Part shown: piece by piece, positions 34,697 through 43,185 of the stretch
Layout: each line of letters begins with the position of its first letter
How positions within the stretch are numbered: the stretch's first letter is position 1
Source: Planctomycetota bacterium
GTDB lineage: Bacteria; Planctomycetota; Planctomycetia; Pirellulales; Pirellulaceae
DNA length: 64,000 nt
Assembly (NCBI GenBank): GCA_026692865.1
Contig: JAPLNI010000059.1
Location: 98,529-162,528, forward strand
Reading direction: 5' to 3'
The notes under the pieces: generated by a model
What the model was told of the DNA's origin: nothing
The model's input: only the letters and a program-made list of their open reading frames with translations
Database searches by the model: none
Translations under genes and position numbers: made by a program

Positions 34697-36520
34697 ATGA
34701 AGTTACGTCCGTTTTTCTTTCTTGGATTGGCAGCAATTGCCTCCCCAGTCAGCCAAGTATCGGCTGACTGCGGTTGTGCATCCGCCAGTTCAACTCCAGT
34801 AGCTACATCCGCCTGTGGTGGTGGATGCGAAGGTGCTGCATCTGCAGGCGAAGGTTCTGCTTGCGGACCTACTATTACCTACGTTGAGAAGACCGTTATG
34901 GTTCCAACGCAAGTAACCGAGATGAAGCCTGTTACTAGGACTCTTTCGAAGATTGAAGAGAAGACTCGCACTTACACCGTTTCGAAGCAAGTGCCTCGAA
35001 CCGAGACGAAGACTCGCGAAGTTACCGTTCAAGTTCCAACGACACAGACCAAGACCGAAACTTACCAAGTTACGGTTCCTGTGACGAAGTCTGAAGTTCA
35101 AACCTACCAAGTTAGCGTTCCAAAGACCATCGTTGAAGATGTTCCTTACACCGTCAACGTCTGCGTCTACGACGACAAGACTGAGACCTACACCGTTCAA
35201 GTTGCTTCGACCGTTCAAGAAGCTCAAACCTACACGGTTCAAGTTCCTACAACTGTTGTTGAGCAAGTTCCTTACACCGTTCAAGTTCCCGTCTACAGCG
35301 ACGAAGTAGTCAACTACACCGTTAACGTATCCAAGACTGTTCAAGAACAAGTTCCTTACATGGTTCAAGTTCCTGTCTACGGCACCAAGGAAGTTCCTTA
35401 CACCGTACAAGTTCCTGTCTACACAGATGAAGTTGTTAGCTATACCGTCAAGGTGCCTTACACCGAACAACGTCAAGGCAGCAAGACTGTTTGCCGACGC
35501 GTTCCTGTAACGACCATGAAGAGCGTCTGCAAAGACATGGGAAGCTACCAAACCGTAATGGAAGAAGTTCCAGTTGCTAGCGGATGCGGCGTTGCTGCTT
35601 CGGCCGGTTGTGGTTGTGCAGCTCCTGCGGCTCCAGCTTGTGGTTGTGCTACAGCTCCAGCTTGTGGTGGCGGTTGCGATGCAGCTCCAGCTTATGCACC
35701 AGCACCAACAACTAAGACTGTTTGCAAGAAGGTTTGGGTTCCTAACGTTGTAACCGAAGAAGTTCCTGTGACGACCTACACCACCGAACAAGTTCAAGAG
35801 CCTTACACTTACACTGTTAGCCTTTGCCGAGACGAAGTTCAAAGCAAAACTGTCAAGAAGTGCAGCTACGTTGCCGAGCAAAAGATGAAGACGGTCAAGA
35901 CTTGCAGCATGAGCACCGAACAACGAATGCGAACTGTCAACAAGACCGTTATGGTTCCTGAGACACGTAGCAAGACCGTTAAGAAGTGCAGCTATACTAC
36001 AGAAACTCGAACTCGTCCAGTTTCGAAGTGCGTAATGAACACCGAAAATAGGACTCGTATGGTAAACAAGACTGTCTACACTCCAGAAACCAAGACACGA
36101 ACTGTCAAGGTTCCTCGAATGGTTCAAGAAACCAAGACTCGTCAAGTTTCCAAGGTCGTAAATGAAATGGTTACCAAGGAACGTACTGTTAACAAGACTG
36201 AATACGTAACCGAAACCAAGTCGCGTGACGTCACCTCCACCGTGATGGTTCCACAAACCAAGACCGAGACATACAACGTCACTGTCATGGACACTGTCAA
36301 CGAAGACAAGACCGAAACCTACAAGGTTTGCGTTCCTTACACTGTAACTGAAGAAGTTGCTGTTACCGTCTGCAAGATGGTTCCATCGACCGTTTCGGTT
36401 CCTGTTACAACTTCAGCAGCTAGCTGCGGTGGCAGCTCGGCTTCGTCTGCATCTGCATCCGGTTCAGCTTGCGGTGGTTGTGCAGCCCCAGCAGCATCCA
36501 GCTGCGGATGTGGTTCGTAA
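34697..36520 (+). CDS. YTV-repeat, cysteine-rich secreted protein
   Basis: A 607-residue protein with a signal peptide (cut near residue 24, before DCGC). Most of it is made of short repeats of the kind Y-T-V-x-V-P, first in a Val/Gln-rich block (residues about 60-280), then in a Lys/Arg/Thr-rich block (about 360-560) with ETRTR and KTRTVK units. Three cysteine-rich segments with CGC, CGGGC and CGG clusters lie at the start, middle (about 295-340) and end. YTV repeats are a planctomycete family first described in Rhodopirellula. Cysteine-rich, repetitive and exported, it fits a cross-linked protein of the cell surface. Codon choice is very uniform (GTT, CAA, CCT), pointing to high expression. 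GAGGAG precedes the ATG. Confidence 0.88.
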   Translation: MKLRPFFFLGLAAIASPVSQVSADCGCASASSTPVATSACGGGCEGAASAGEGSACGPTITYVEKTVMVPTQVTEMKPVTRTLSKIEEKTRTYTVSKQVPRTETKTREVTVQVPTTQTKTETYQVTVPVTKSEVQTYQVSVPKTIVEDVPYTVNVCVYDDKTETYTVQVASTVQEAQTYTVQVPTTVVEQVPYTVQVPVYSDEVVNYTVNVSKTVQEQVPYMVQVPVYGTKEVPYTVQVPVYTDEVVSYTVKVPYTEQRQGSKTVCRRVPVTTMKSVCKDMGSYQTVMEEVPVASGCGVAASAGCGCAAPAAPACGCATAPACGGGCDAAPAYAPAPTTKTVCKKVWVPNVVTEEVPVTTYTTEQVQEPYTYTVSLCRDEVQSKTVKKCSYVAEQKMKTVKTCSMSTEQRMRTVNKTVMVPETRSKTVKKCSYTTETRTRPVSKCVMNTENRTRMVNKTVYTPETKTRTVKVPRMVQETKTRQVSKVVNEMVTKERTVNKTEYVTETKSRDVTSTVMVPQTKTETYNVTVMDTVNEDKTETYKVCVPYTVTEEVAVTVCKMVPSTVSVPVTTSAASCGGSSASSASASGSACGGCAAPAASSCGCGS

Positions 36521-36573
36521 TTTGAATCGATTTACGCCGCTCTTCGGATCGAGTGTGAATTAAGAAAGAATGA

Positions 36574-36606
36574 AACGGCCAGGAAGCAATTCCTGGCTGT
36601 TTTCGT
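36574..36606 (+). terminator. Rho-independent terminator after YTV gene
   Basis: GCCAGGAA (36578-36585) and TTCCTGGC (36590-36597) form an 8-base stem, extended by flanking AAC/GTT bases, around a GCAA tetraloop. It is followed by a broken T run (TGTTTTCGTTT). It lies 54 bases after the stop. Confidence 0.85.
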
Positions 36607-36681
36607 TTGTAGAACGGGACCACTGGCCCTTGCAAGCAACTATCCGCTGAAGAGAGCGTCCCGCGTAGCATTCCCCGTAGA

Positions 36682-36759
36682 TCGTACTCGTGCTCAAAAC
36701 AGTGCCCGATTGGAACGCGGTCAATTCGAGTACGAGTACCGGCTTAGGTCTGAGCACGA
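36682..36759. repeat. Repeat family C, copy 1 (TCGTACTCGT type)
   Basis: TCGTACTCGTGCTC at one end and the inverted TCGAGTACGAGTACC and TGAGCACGA at the other. It lies between the YTV terminator and the MazG-like gene. Related copies are at 44701-44792 and 51704-51771. Confidence 0.65.
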
Positions 36760-36853
36760 AAATGAATTCTGACTGGATTTCTACGCGGGAAACCCTCTGA
36801 GACGTTCGGGACTTCGGTCCCAAACTACGATCGATTGGCTATAATTCGATCAC

Positions 36854-37261
36854 ATGGAACCTCTGCCCCCCCACAATGATTATCAAAAGACCACCGACTC
36901 TGGTGGCGAATCTCAGATTCCGCTCACGGTTGCCGACCTACAAAAGCAAGTCGACGACTGGATCAAGACCCTTGGTGTGAGATACTTTTCCGAGCTGACG
37001 AATCTTGCTCAACTGATGGAGGAAGTGGGAGAACTATCTCGGGTGATTTCAAGAACTTACGGCGAGCAGAGTTGGAAACAGAGCGACCGTGCCTACAATC
37101 TAGCAGACGAAATGGCGGATATCCTCTTCGTGCTGGTCTGCCTTGCAAATCAAACTGGTGTAGATCTCACGAGTGCAATTCAGGCAAACCTCGCGAAGAA
37201 AACCAAGCGTGACGCCAATCGACACGTGAATAATCCCAAGTTATCGAATCCAGAGTGTTAA
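36854..37261 (+). CDS. MazG-like nucleotide pyrophosphohydrolase
   Basis: A 135-residue protein with the MazG metal-binding pattern: LMEEVGELSRV (E-E-x-x-E) followed about 25 residues later by LADEMADILF (E-x-x-D). Such all-alpha enzymes hydrolyse nucleoside triphosphates or dCTP to monophosphate and pyrophosphate. The short length and single domain fit the MazG-like/iMazG group rather than full MazG. The substrate is unknown. The first 30 residues look disordered. Confidence 0.83.
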   Translation: MEPLPPHNDYQKTTDSGGESQIPLTVADLQKQVDDWIKTLGVRYFSELTNLAQLMEEVGELSRVISRTYGEQSWKQSDRAYNLADEMADILFVLVCLANQTGVDLTSAIQANLAKKTKRDANRHVNNPKLSNPEC

Positions 37262-37278
37262 TCAAAATTCAGCCGCGG

Positions 37279-37356
37279 GAGCTAGCCGCGTCGTCGGATA
37301 TACCAGCGCAAGCGGTTGGTTAGTGGTTCCAACGCGGCTAGAGCCCACGGCTCAGG
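37279..37356. repeat. Palindromic repeat family A, copy 3
   Basis: GAGCTAGCCGCG, then about 50 bases, then CGCGGCTAGAGCCCACGGCTCAGG. Inverted arms CTAGCCGCG / CGCGGCTAG. It lies 18 bases after the MazG-like stop and before the QueD-like gene. Confidence 0.65.
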
Positions 37357-37446
37357 ATGAATTATCTAGGCTAGCCAATTCCAATCCAGCAAGTATCGTC
37401 CCAGGTCCCAGCTTAAATAAAAACGTTCAAAAAGAAAGAAGCCTTT

Positions 37447-37920
37447 ATGAGTCTTATTATCATGCGTCGTATCAAATTTTGTGCGGGTCACCGGCTTTAC
37501 AAGCACGGTGGCAAGTGCGAGCACTTCCACGGTCACAATTATGTAGCTGACTTTTTTGTCACAGGCGACGAACAAGACAGCGTGGGGCGTGTTGTCGATT
37601 TTGCGACCCTTAAAACCCAGTGCAAAGGTTGGCTAGATGAACATTGGGATCATAGCTTTTTGATTTCCCACGAAGACGATAACGCGAGGGCCGCCTTGGA
37701 CATGGTAAAGCCGAGCCGATACTTCGTTTTGCCTTGCAATCCAACTGCCGAAAACATGGCTCGCTATCTCTTGGAGGAAGCTTGTCCTGGGTTATTAGAG
37801 GGAACCGGTGGCAGAGCGGTTCGCGTTCGAATTTGGGAGACCGATGAATCGTATGCAGAAGCTTCCGTAGACGAAGAATCTGGCTTGGTACGCACTTCGA
37901 TGAGCGAGTTAGAGATCTAG
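37447..37920 (+). CDS. 6-pyruvoyl-tetrahydropterin synthase/QueD family
   Basis: A 157-residue protein. FCAGHRLYKHGGKCEHFHGHNY carries the zinc histidines (first His in AGHRL, then HFHGH) and the catalytic Cys; VVDFATLK and LDEHWDHSFL are the other family motifs, and a late IWETDESYAE supplies the Glu that binds the pterin. Known roles are the CPH4 step of queuosine synthesis or tetrahydropterin synthesis; no other queuosine gene is near. It nearly touches the next gene. The ATG at 37462 is an alternative start. Confidence 0.86.
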   Translation: MSLIIMRRIKFCAGHRLYKHGGKCEHFHGHNYVADFFVTGDEQDSVGRVVDFATLKTQCKGWLDEHWDHSFLISHEDDNARAALDMVKPSRYFVLPCNPTAENMARYLLEEACPGLLEGTGGRAVRVRIWETDESYAEASVDEESGLVRTSMSELEI

Positions 37921-37922
37921 TG

Positions 37923-39560
37923 ATGAAGAAGTGGCCAAACGAAGGCTGTGTTGGACTACTGTTAATCGCTTCCGCTTGGCCGGTGGCTTGGTCCGTGGAA
38001 AGTAGCGATCACCAAATCGCGAACATACTCTGGTTTGCACTCTTTGCAACAGGAAGTTTGCTTTGCTTCATATGGCTTTTAAGGAAAGGCTTCAACGCGT
38101 GGTGGAAAAGATTCGCTATCGTCGCGGGTTTAGCAGGCTGTGTGTTTGCAATCTCACGGCAGATTGAGTTCAGAGGATTCTCTGGAGAGCTGTTCCCGCA
38201 GTTTCGTTGGAAGCTCGCATCTAGTAACGACAGAGCAAACCTATCTGCTTTCCCCCGTAACAACGAGAAGCAAGCAGCTACTGTTACAAACGACATTGAT
38301 GAAAAACCGAAAGCGGATGACCTATCACAACCTTCGGTGTCCTTTTCGTTCACTCAGTTCATGGGAACAAATCGCGATGGTAGGGTTAGTGGAAATGCGA
38401 TCCAAAAGGGCTGGGAAAAGAATCCGCCAGAGGTGATTTGGCGGATTCCCGTTGGAGCGGCTTGGTCGGGATTTGTGGTTGCAGAAGGGTTAGCGATAAC
38501 TCAAGAGCAGTTTGAGGAAAAAGACGCGGTAACCGCTTTCGATCTCAATACTGGCGGCTTGGTTTGGCGAACGCTAACAGACCGTCAGCACTATCATTCA
38601 CTCGGAGGAGCGGGTCCGCGAGCCACTCCTACTATCCACGAAAACTCTGTAATCGCTCAGAGCTCTACTGGGATCGTCACATCAATAGATCTTCAGACAG
38701 GACTCTTAAATTGGTCAGTTGATCTATTGGCAAAGGCAAACATTGATCAAACTGCTGCTGAAGCCGCCGTCTCGTGGGGACGAAGCGGTTCGCCGCTGAT
38801 TGTCGGAGACGTTGTTGTAGTTCCTTTGGGAGCGGCGTTAAAGCAGGCTGGTGTGAGTACTATTTCTGGCTTGATAGCCCTTGAAATATCGACTGGTGAA
38901 GAGCGATGGCGAGCAGGCGAATCCCAGATCAGTTATGCATCGCCTTCGTTGATTACACTCGGCGGTCGTCAGCAAATCGTGATCGTTAACGAAGCAGACG
39001 TTACGGGGCATGACGTCAAATCCGGAGAGATCTTGTGGAAGGTAGAGTGGCCCGGTCAATCCAATGGCCCTGCGAGCGTTTCCCAAGCAATACAACTCGA
39101 CACCCGGCATCTTCTGCTATCGAAAGGCTATGGAGGCGGCTCCAAGCTTCTCAAGTTTTCCGAAAAGTTCGTTGGACCTATCGAAGTCGAACAAGTTTGG
39201 CACCATCCATCGATCATGAAAACAAAATTCATGTCACCAGTCGTCTCAGGCGATTTTGTTTATGGACTCAGCGATGGAGTCCTGGAATGTATGCGATGGT
39301 CAGATGGTGAAAAGATCTGGAAAGACAATCGACAAGGGCGACTCGGTCATGGGCAAATGCTACTTGTGGGCAACCATTTGTTATGCAGCAGCGAGGACGG
39401 TCGACTCGTTCTGACCGATGCTACTCCAGAAAAACCTACGCGCTACGAAAGCTTGAGTCTTCTTGATGGAATCACTTGGAATCCGATAGCAATTGCGGGG
39501 GATTTAGTACTCGTACGTAATGGCGAGCAGGCTGTCTGTGTACGAGTTAAGCGAGAATAA
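37923..39560 (+). CDS. PQQ-type beta-propeller membrane protein
   Basis: A 545-residue protein with three hydrophobic segments in the first 85 residues and then a propeller made of PQQ/BamB-like repeats. Examples are VTAFDLNTGGLVWRT, VTSIDLQTGLLNWSV, LIALEISTGEERWRA, VTGHDVKSGEILWKV and LECMRWSDGEKIWKD. The fold usually acts as a scaffold or as an alcohol dehydrogenase. No catalytic or cofactor site is evident, so a scaffold or binding role is more likely. Only 2 bases follow the QueD-like stop, suggesting co-transcription; an overlapping GTG at 37920 is an alternative start. Confidence 0.8.
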   Translation: MKKWPNEGCVGLLLIASAWPVAWSVESSDHQIANILWFALFATGSLLCFIWLLRKGFNAWWKRFAIVAGLAGCVFAISRQIEFRGFSGELFPQFRWKLASSNDRANLSAFPRNNEKQAATVTNDIDEKPKADDLSQPSVSFSFTQFMGTNRDGRVSGNAIQKGWEKNPPEVIWRIPVGAAWSGFVVAEGLAITQEQFEEKDAVTAFDLNTGGLVWRTLTDRQHYHSLGGAGPRATPTIHENSVIAQSSTGIVTSIDLQTGLLNWSVDLLAKANIDQTAAEAAVSWGRSGSPLIVGDVVVVPLGAALKQAGVSTISGLIALEISTGEERWRAGESQISYASPSLITLGGRQQIVIVNEADVTGHDVKSGEILWKVEWPGQSNGPASVSQAIQLDTRHLLLSKGYGGGSKLLKFSEKFVGPIEVEQVWHHPSIMKTKFMSPVVSGDFVYGLSDGVLECMRWSDGEKIWKDNRQGRLGHGQMLLVGNHLLCSSEDGRLVLTDATPEKPTRYESLSLLDGITWNPIAIAGDLVLVRNGEQAVCVRVKRE

Positions 39561-39584
39561 GTACCAGCTTACTAGTTCCGGCCT

Positions 39585-39670
39585 GGGGTAGCTGAATTCG
39601 TAAGAATTCGGATTTCGAGAAGAGTAAATGCGAAAGATAGTGCTTTCAGATCTCTTACAACATCTGCTAC
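39585..39670 (+). repeat. Palindromic repeat family B, copy 2
   Basis: GGGGTAGCTGAATTCGTAAG, then GAATTC, a spacer, and CAGATCTCTTACAACATCTG with CTAC. It lies between the convergent stops of the PQQ-propeller gene and the GT9 gene. The second palindrome is slightly degenerate compared with copy 3. Confidence 0.75.
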
Positions 39671-39682
39671 GATTGCCCCCGT

Positions 39683-40732
39683 TTATAACCGGGAAGACCC
39701 ACTGAGTGAATGAACGCTTCTCATTACGTCTTCTACCGTAATGGCTTGCATGGCCGAATTGTCGTCGCTCGACTTCTTCCCAGCTTTTTCTGAATCGTCT
39801 ATTTTTTGAATGCATATGTGATCACGGCCATAAGCACCGGAATAGCTTGCTCGAGTTGATCCGAACAACGCGATGCACCGAGTCCCCACCGCAGCAGATA
39901 GATGCATCGGTCCGGTATCCGAACCGAGATACGCTACAGATCGTTTCAGGAGTCCCGATAAAGACATCAGTTGTGTTGGTGGTGCGAGAAACGCTCGGGG
40001 GGTATCTGATTTTACCACAATCCATTGGGCGATTTCTCGCTCTTGGGGGCTTCCCCAAATCACCAAGGAGTTTAGCTGATACAAGTCGGATGATTCGCGA
40101 ATAACTTCCGCATAGCGTTCACGAGGCCACACGCGACTGGGCCAGCCTGCAGATGCATTCACACACAAATAGCTTTTGGGCTGAACGCCGATCTGCTTGA
40201 GCATTGATTCAGCATCGACTGCGACTGCGGTAGGCTCGGTCCAGTCAAAGGGGGCTTGTTGAGCTGGCGGAAGCGGTATCGATAGTGGCTTCAGCAACTC
40301 AATTTGTCGATCGACCAGATGAAGACTTTGCGGCGCGATCGCATCGTGGTATAGCCACCACGCTTTTTCGCGTGACTGAGGCAATGCGAATCCGATGCGA
40401 CGTTTGGCTCCCGATAGCCAAACGAGTGCGGCGCTTTTGAATAGGCCTTGGGGATCAATTGAAATATCGAATTTTTCAGCAAGGAGCTCATTGCGCAGGA
40501 AAAACAATTCGCTGGGACGTTTTAAGAATCCCTTTTTTACGCGAATGACTTTGCTGATCATCGGCTGCGTTTTGAGGATCGCATCAACGCCGCAATCAAC
40601 TAGCCATGTGATTCTCGAGTTAGGCCAATGACGTTTGATGGCTGCAACCATCGGCAACGTTTCAATGCAGTCGCCAATCGCGCTCAGTCGGACAATAAGA
40701 ATGTTTGGCGTTATTGAGTTGTTTGGGTTCAC
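39683..40732 (-). CDS. Glycosyltransferase family 9 (heptosyltransferase-like)
   Basis: A 349-residue cytoplasmic or membrane-side GT-B enzyme. ILIVRLSAIGDCIETLPM at the start is the family 9 acceptor-side motif, and YLGSDTGPMHLSAAVG with CIALFGST is the donor-side motif. Family members add ADP-heptose to lipopolysaccharide inner core, so this supports an LPS-like outer membrane. The exact acceptor is unknown. Tyrosyl-tRNA synthetase lies 69 bases upstream on the same strand. Confidence 0.88.
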   Translation of the reverse strand: MNPNNSITPNILIVRLSAIGDCIETLPMVAAIKRHWPNSRITWLVDCGVDAILKTQPMISKVIRVKKGFLKRPSELFFLRNELLAEKFDISIDPQGLFKSAALVWLSGAKRRIGFALPQSREKAWWLYHDAIAPQSLHLVDRQIELLKPLSIPLPPAQQAPFDWTEPTAVAVDAESMLKQIGVQPKSYLCVNASAGWPSRVWPRERYAEVIRESSDLYQLNSLVIWGSPQEREIAQWIVVKSDTPRAFLAPPTQLMSLSGLLKRSVAYLGSDTGPMHLSAAVGTRCIALFGSTRASYSGAYGRDHICIQKIDDSEKAGKKSSDDNSAMQAITVEDVMRSVHSLSGSSRL

Positions 40733-40801
40733 GAGTGTGATGAGGAATGCGCGAATCGAGTGGTTGGGGTCTTCTTTGGCCGAGCGATCGACAACGTTTC
40801 G

Positions 40802-42079
40802 TTACTCAAATCGCAGGAGCGCGTACTTCTTCTTACCGCTTCGAAGGACCAAGACGGTTTCGCTCGCCAAGTCCGCCGCTAACAGTTTGCGGTCGCTTGA
40901 TTCGACACGGCGGTTATTGACATAGATTCCACCGCCATCGACCAGCCGTCGTGCTTCTCCTTTGGATTGAGCGAGCCCGGCGTGTACTAATGCGTCGATA
41001 ATCGAGAGCCCGGGTGCAGCGATTTGATCTCGCGATAATTGTTGACTTGGGACATCTTCAAAAATGGCGTTCAAATCCGCATCAGATAGGTTTTCGATCT
41101 CGGCTCCAAAGAGAACTTGAGAAGCTGCCTTGGCCGACTTTAAACCGTCTTCACCGTGCACCATTTTGGTGAGTGACTCGGCGAGAGCCTTCTGAGTCTG
41201 TCGTTCTTGCGGATTATCGCGATGAGAAATTTCTAACTCTTCAAAACCTTTTTTGTCCACATCCGAAAGGAACTTCAGCGTATTCAAGACATCTGCGTCG
41301 GCTACGTTCAAGAAGTATTGGAAGAATGCGTAAGGGCTTGTGCGTTCTGCCGCGAGATAGATTGCACCCCTCTCGGTTTTACCCATCTTGCGACCATCAC
41401 TAGTCAAAAGGAGCGGGCAAGTCATCCCAAACAACTGCTTGCCAAACATACGCCGGCCAAGGTCGATCCCAGCGGTGATGTTTCCCCATTGGTCACTTCC
41501 GCCAATTTGAAGTGAGCAATCATGCGACTTCGACAGGTAAGCAAAATCGTACGCTTGAAGCAGCATGTAGCTGAACTCGGTATAGCTGAGTCCCACATCG
41601 GATCGTTCGAGTCGGCTCTTGACCGAGTCCTTGGAGAGCATCACGTTGACCGGGAAGTTTTTACCAACGTCGCGTAGGAAGTTAAGAAAGCTGAAGCCTT
41701 CCATCCAATCAAAGTTGTTCACAACGATCGCCGCATTGGGACCGGTGAAATCTAAAAAGCGACGCATTTGCTTTTCGATTCCAGCAACGTTTTTTTCCAA
41801 AGTCTCTTTATCCAGGAGATTTCGCTCCTCGGATTTCCCACTGGGGTCACCAACCATTCCCGTTGCTCCGCCAACTAGCGCAATCGGGCGATGACCAGCA
41901 AGTTGAAACCGTCGAAGGAGAGTTAACGGAAGCAGGCTCCCAACATGCAGGGAATCGGACGTAGGATCAAATCCTGCATAAACGGTTGCAGGTTTGCTGA
42001 GCAGGGTTTGAATACCAACCGGATCGGTCGACTGGTGAACAAGGCCTCTCCAGTGGAGTTCTTCAAGGATGTTTTGCAT
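40802..42079 (-). CDS. tyrS: Tyrosyl-tRNA synthetase
   Basis: A 425-residue class I aminoacyl-tRNA synthetase. FDPTSDSLHVGSLLPL holds the HIGH-type motif as HVGS, GMVGDPSGKSEER follows, and KMGKTE is the KMSKS-type loop. The C-terminus is an S4-like RNA-binding domain (ARRLVDGGGIYVNNRRV). The start at MQNILEEL fits the family; an upstream ATG run at 42124 would add 15 residues. Charges tRNA-Tyr in the cytoplasm. Confidence 0.95.
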   Translation of the reverse strand: MQNILEELHWRGLVHQSTDPVGIQTLLSKPATVYAGFDPTSDSLHVGSLLPLTLLRRFQLAGHRPIALVGGATGMVGDPSGKSEERNLLDKETLEKNVAGIEKQMRRFLDFTGPNAAIVVNNFDWMEGFSFLNFLRDVGKNFPVNVMLSKDSVKSRLERSDVGLSYTEFSYMLLQAYDFAYLSKSHDCSLQIGGSDQWGNITAGIDLGRRMFGKQLFGMTCPLLLTSDGRKMGKTERGAIYLAAERTSPYAFFQYFLNVADADVLNTLKFLSDVDKKGFEELEISHRDNPQERQTQKALAESLTKMVHGEDGLKSAKAASQVLFGAEIENLSDADLNAIFEDVPSQQLSRDQIAAPGLSIIDALVHAGLAQSKGEARRLVDGGGIYVNNRRVESSDRKLLAADLASETVLVLRSGKKKYALLRFE

Positions 42080-42153
42080 GAGGTCGGTATTTCTATTGGT
42101 CCAATCGCGAGGAAACATCATCAAATGTGACTGTTTAAAGCTGGCTTATAAAA

Positions 42154-42236
42154 CCTGAGCCGATGTCGCTAGCCACGGGTGTCGATGTCGCTCCGCTTTG
42201 CCCGATAGCACCCGAGGCTAGCGCCTACGGCTCAGG
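42154..42236. repeat. Palindromic repeat family A, copy 4
   Basis: The best full unit: CCTGAGCCGATGTCGCTAGC at one end and the inverted GGCTAGCGCCTACGGCTCAGG at the other, with CACGGGTG / CACCCG also inverted. It lies downstream of ispD, before tyrS. Confidence 0.8.
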
Positions 42237-42280
42237 AAAAATGCTCTGGGTTCATTAGTCCGGTTCTTTGGAGCAAGACA

Positions 42281-42982
42281 CTATCTAGTAACCAATCGGG
42301 ATTTCAAGGCCACTTCCGCCCATCGCAAGTCGGCTTGGGTTGTAATCTTGATATTCATTGCGTTGCCAGGGACCAGCTTTACAGGGTGCCCGAGAGCTTC
42401 CATAAGCTGCGCGTCGTCGGTAGGTGGTGGCGACGTGGTGGCTGCTGAGGCGTATGCTTTCTCTAGCCAATCTCGCCGAAAGACTTGCGGTGTTTGAGCC
42501 TGATAAAGTCGCTCGCGAGGGACGGTTGATTCGATAACACCGTCGCTATTGGTGCGTTTGACTGTGCCGAATATTGGCTCACCGAGAATTGCAGCTCCGT
42601 ATTTTCGGGCAGCATCGATAACGCTTTCGATGTCAGATTTCGCGACCATGGGGCGCGCTGCATCGTGCACAGCGACGAATTGAATATTAGGTTTTAGTTT
42701 CGCGAGCGCGTTTCGAACGCTTTCCCATCTTTGGCTTCCACCTGCAACGATTTCGATCCCCATGATCGCAACCGTTGCGGAAAACTTCTGCCGAATCATT
42801 TCACGATCTTCGGCTTGAACGACCAAGATTGTTTGTTGAATACATGCTACCGAGGCGAATGTGTCCGCAGAATGTTGCCAGACAGGTTTTCCTCCCAGGA
42901 GTGCATAGACCTTGTTGATCAACGGATTTCCAAATCGGCTACTCGATCCAGCGGCCGCTAGAATGACTGCGGTGTCTTGCAA
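42281..42982 (-). CDS. ispD: MEP cytidylyltransferase (IspD)
   Basis: A 233-residue enzyme that makes CDP-methylerythritol in the MEP isoprenoid pathway. The N-terminal nucleotide motif AVILAAAGSSSRFG, the Lys after it (NKVYALLGGKPVWQHS), VAVHDAARPMV and RERLYQAQTPQVFRR are all standard. The carotenoid and retinal genes at 7.5-13.6 kb depend on this pathway, though they are not adjacent. Cytoplasmic. Confidence 0.95.
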   Translation of the reverse strand: MQDTAVILAAAGSSSRFGNPLINKVYALLGGKPVWQHSADTFASVACIQQTILVVQAEDREMIRQKFSATVAIMGIEIVAGGSQRWESVRNALAKLKPNIQFVAVHDAARPMVAKSDIESVIDAARKYGAAILGEPIFGTVKRTNSDGVIESTVPRERLYQAQTPQVFRRDWLEKAYASAATTSPPPTDDAQLMEALGHPVKLVPGNAMNIKITTQADLRWAEVALKSRLVTR

Positions 42983-43185
42983 AAGCTACGATTCCTTATC
43001 CCAAGGAAGAAAAAAATCCGTTAAACTCGTGTTTATTGTAGTCTTGTTCGTGGAGTTCGCGAGGGTTGCCCCAAAAGCATCCCCGAAGTATCCCAAGAAG
43101 CATTCAAGAAGCGTCCGTGTTCGAAGGTTTTTTCGTCGCGTTGTGCTGTTAGTTTGTGCCGTTACGTCGTACTGGGAGAGATCTA

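Noticed and set aside
34790..36256. Long open frame (488 codons) on the minus strand opposite the YTV gene
   Set aside because: It is caused by the uniform codon use of the repeats; its product is low-complexity without a known domain, while the plus strand has a signal peptide, ribosome site and terminator.
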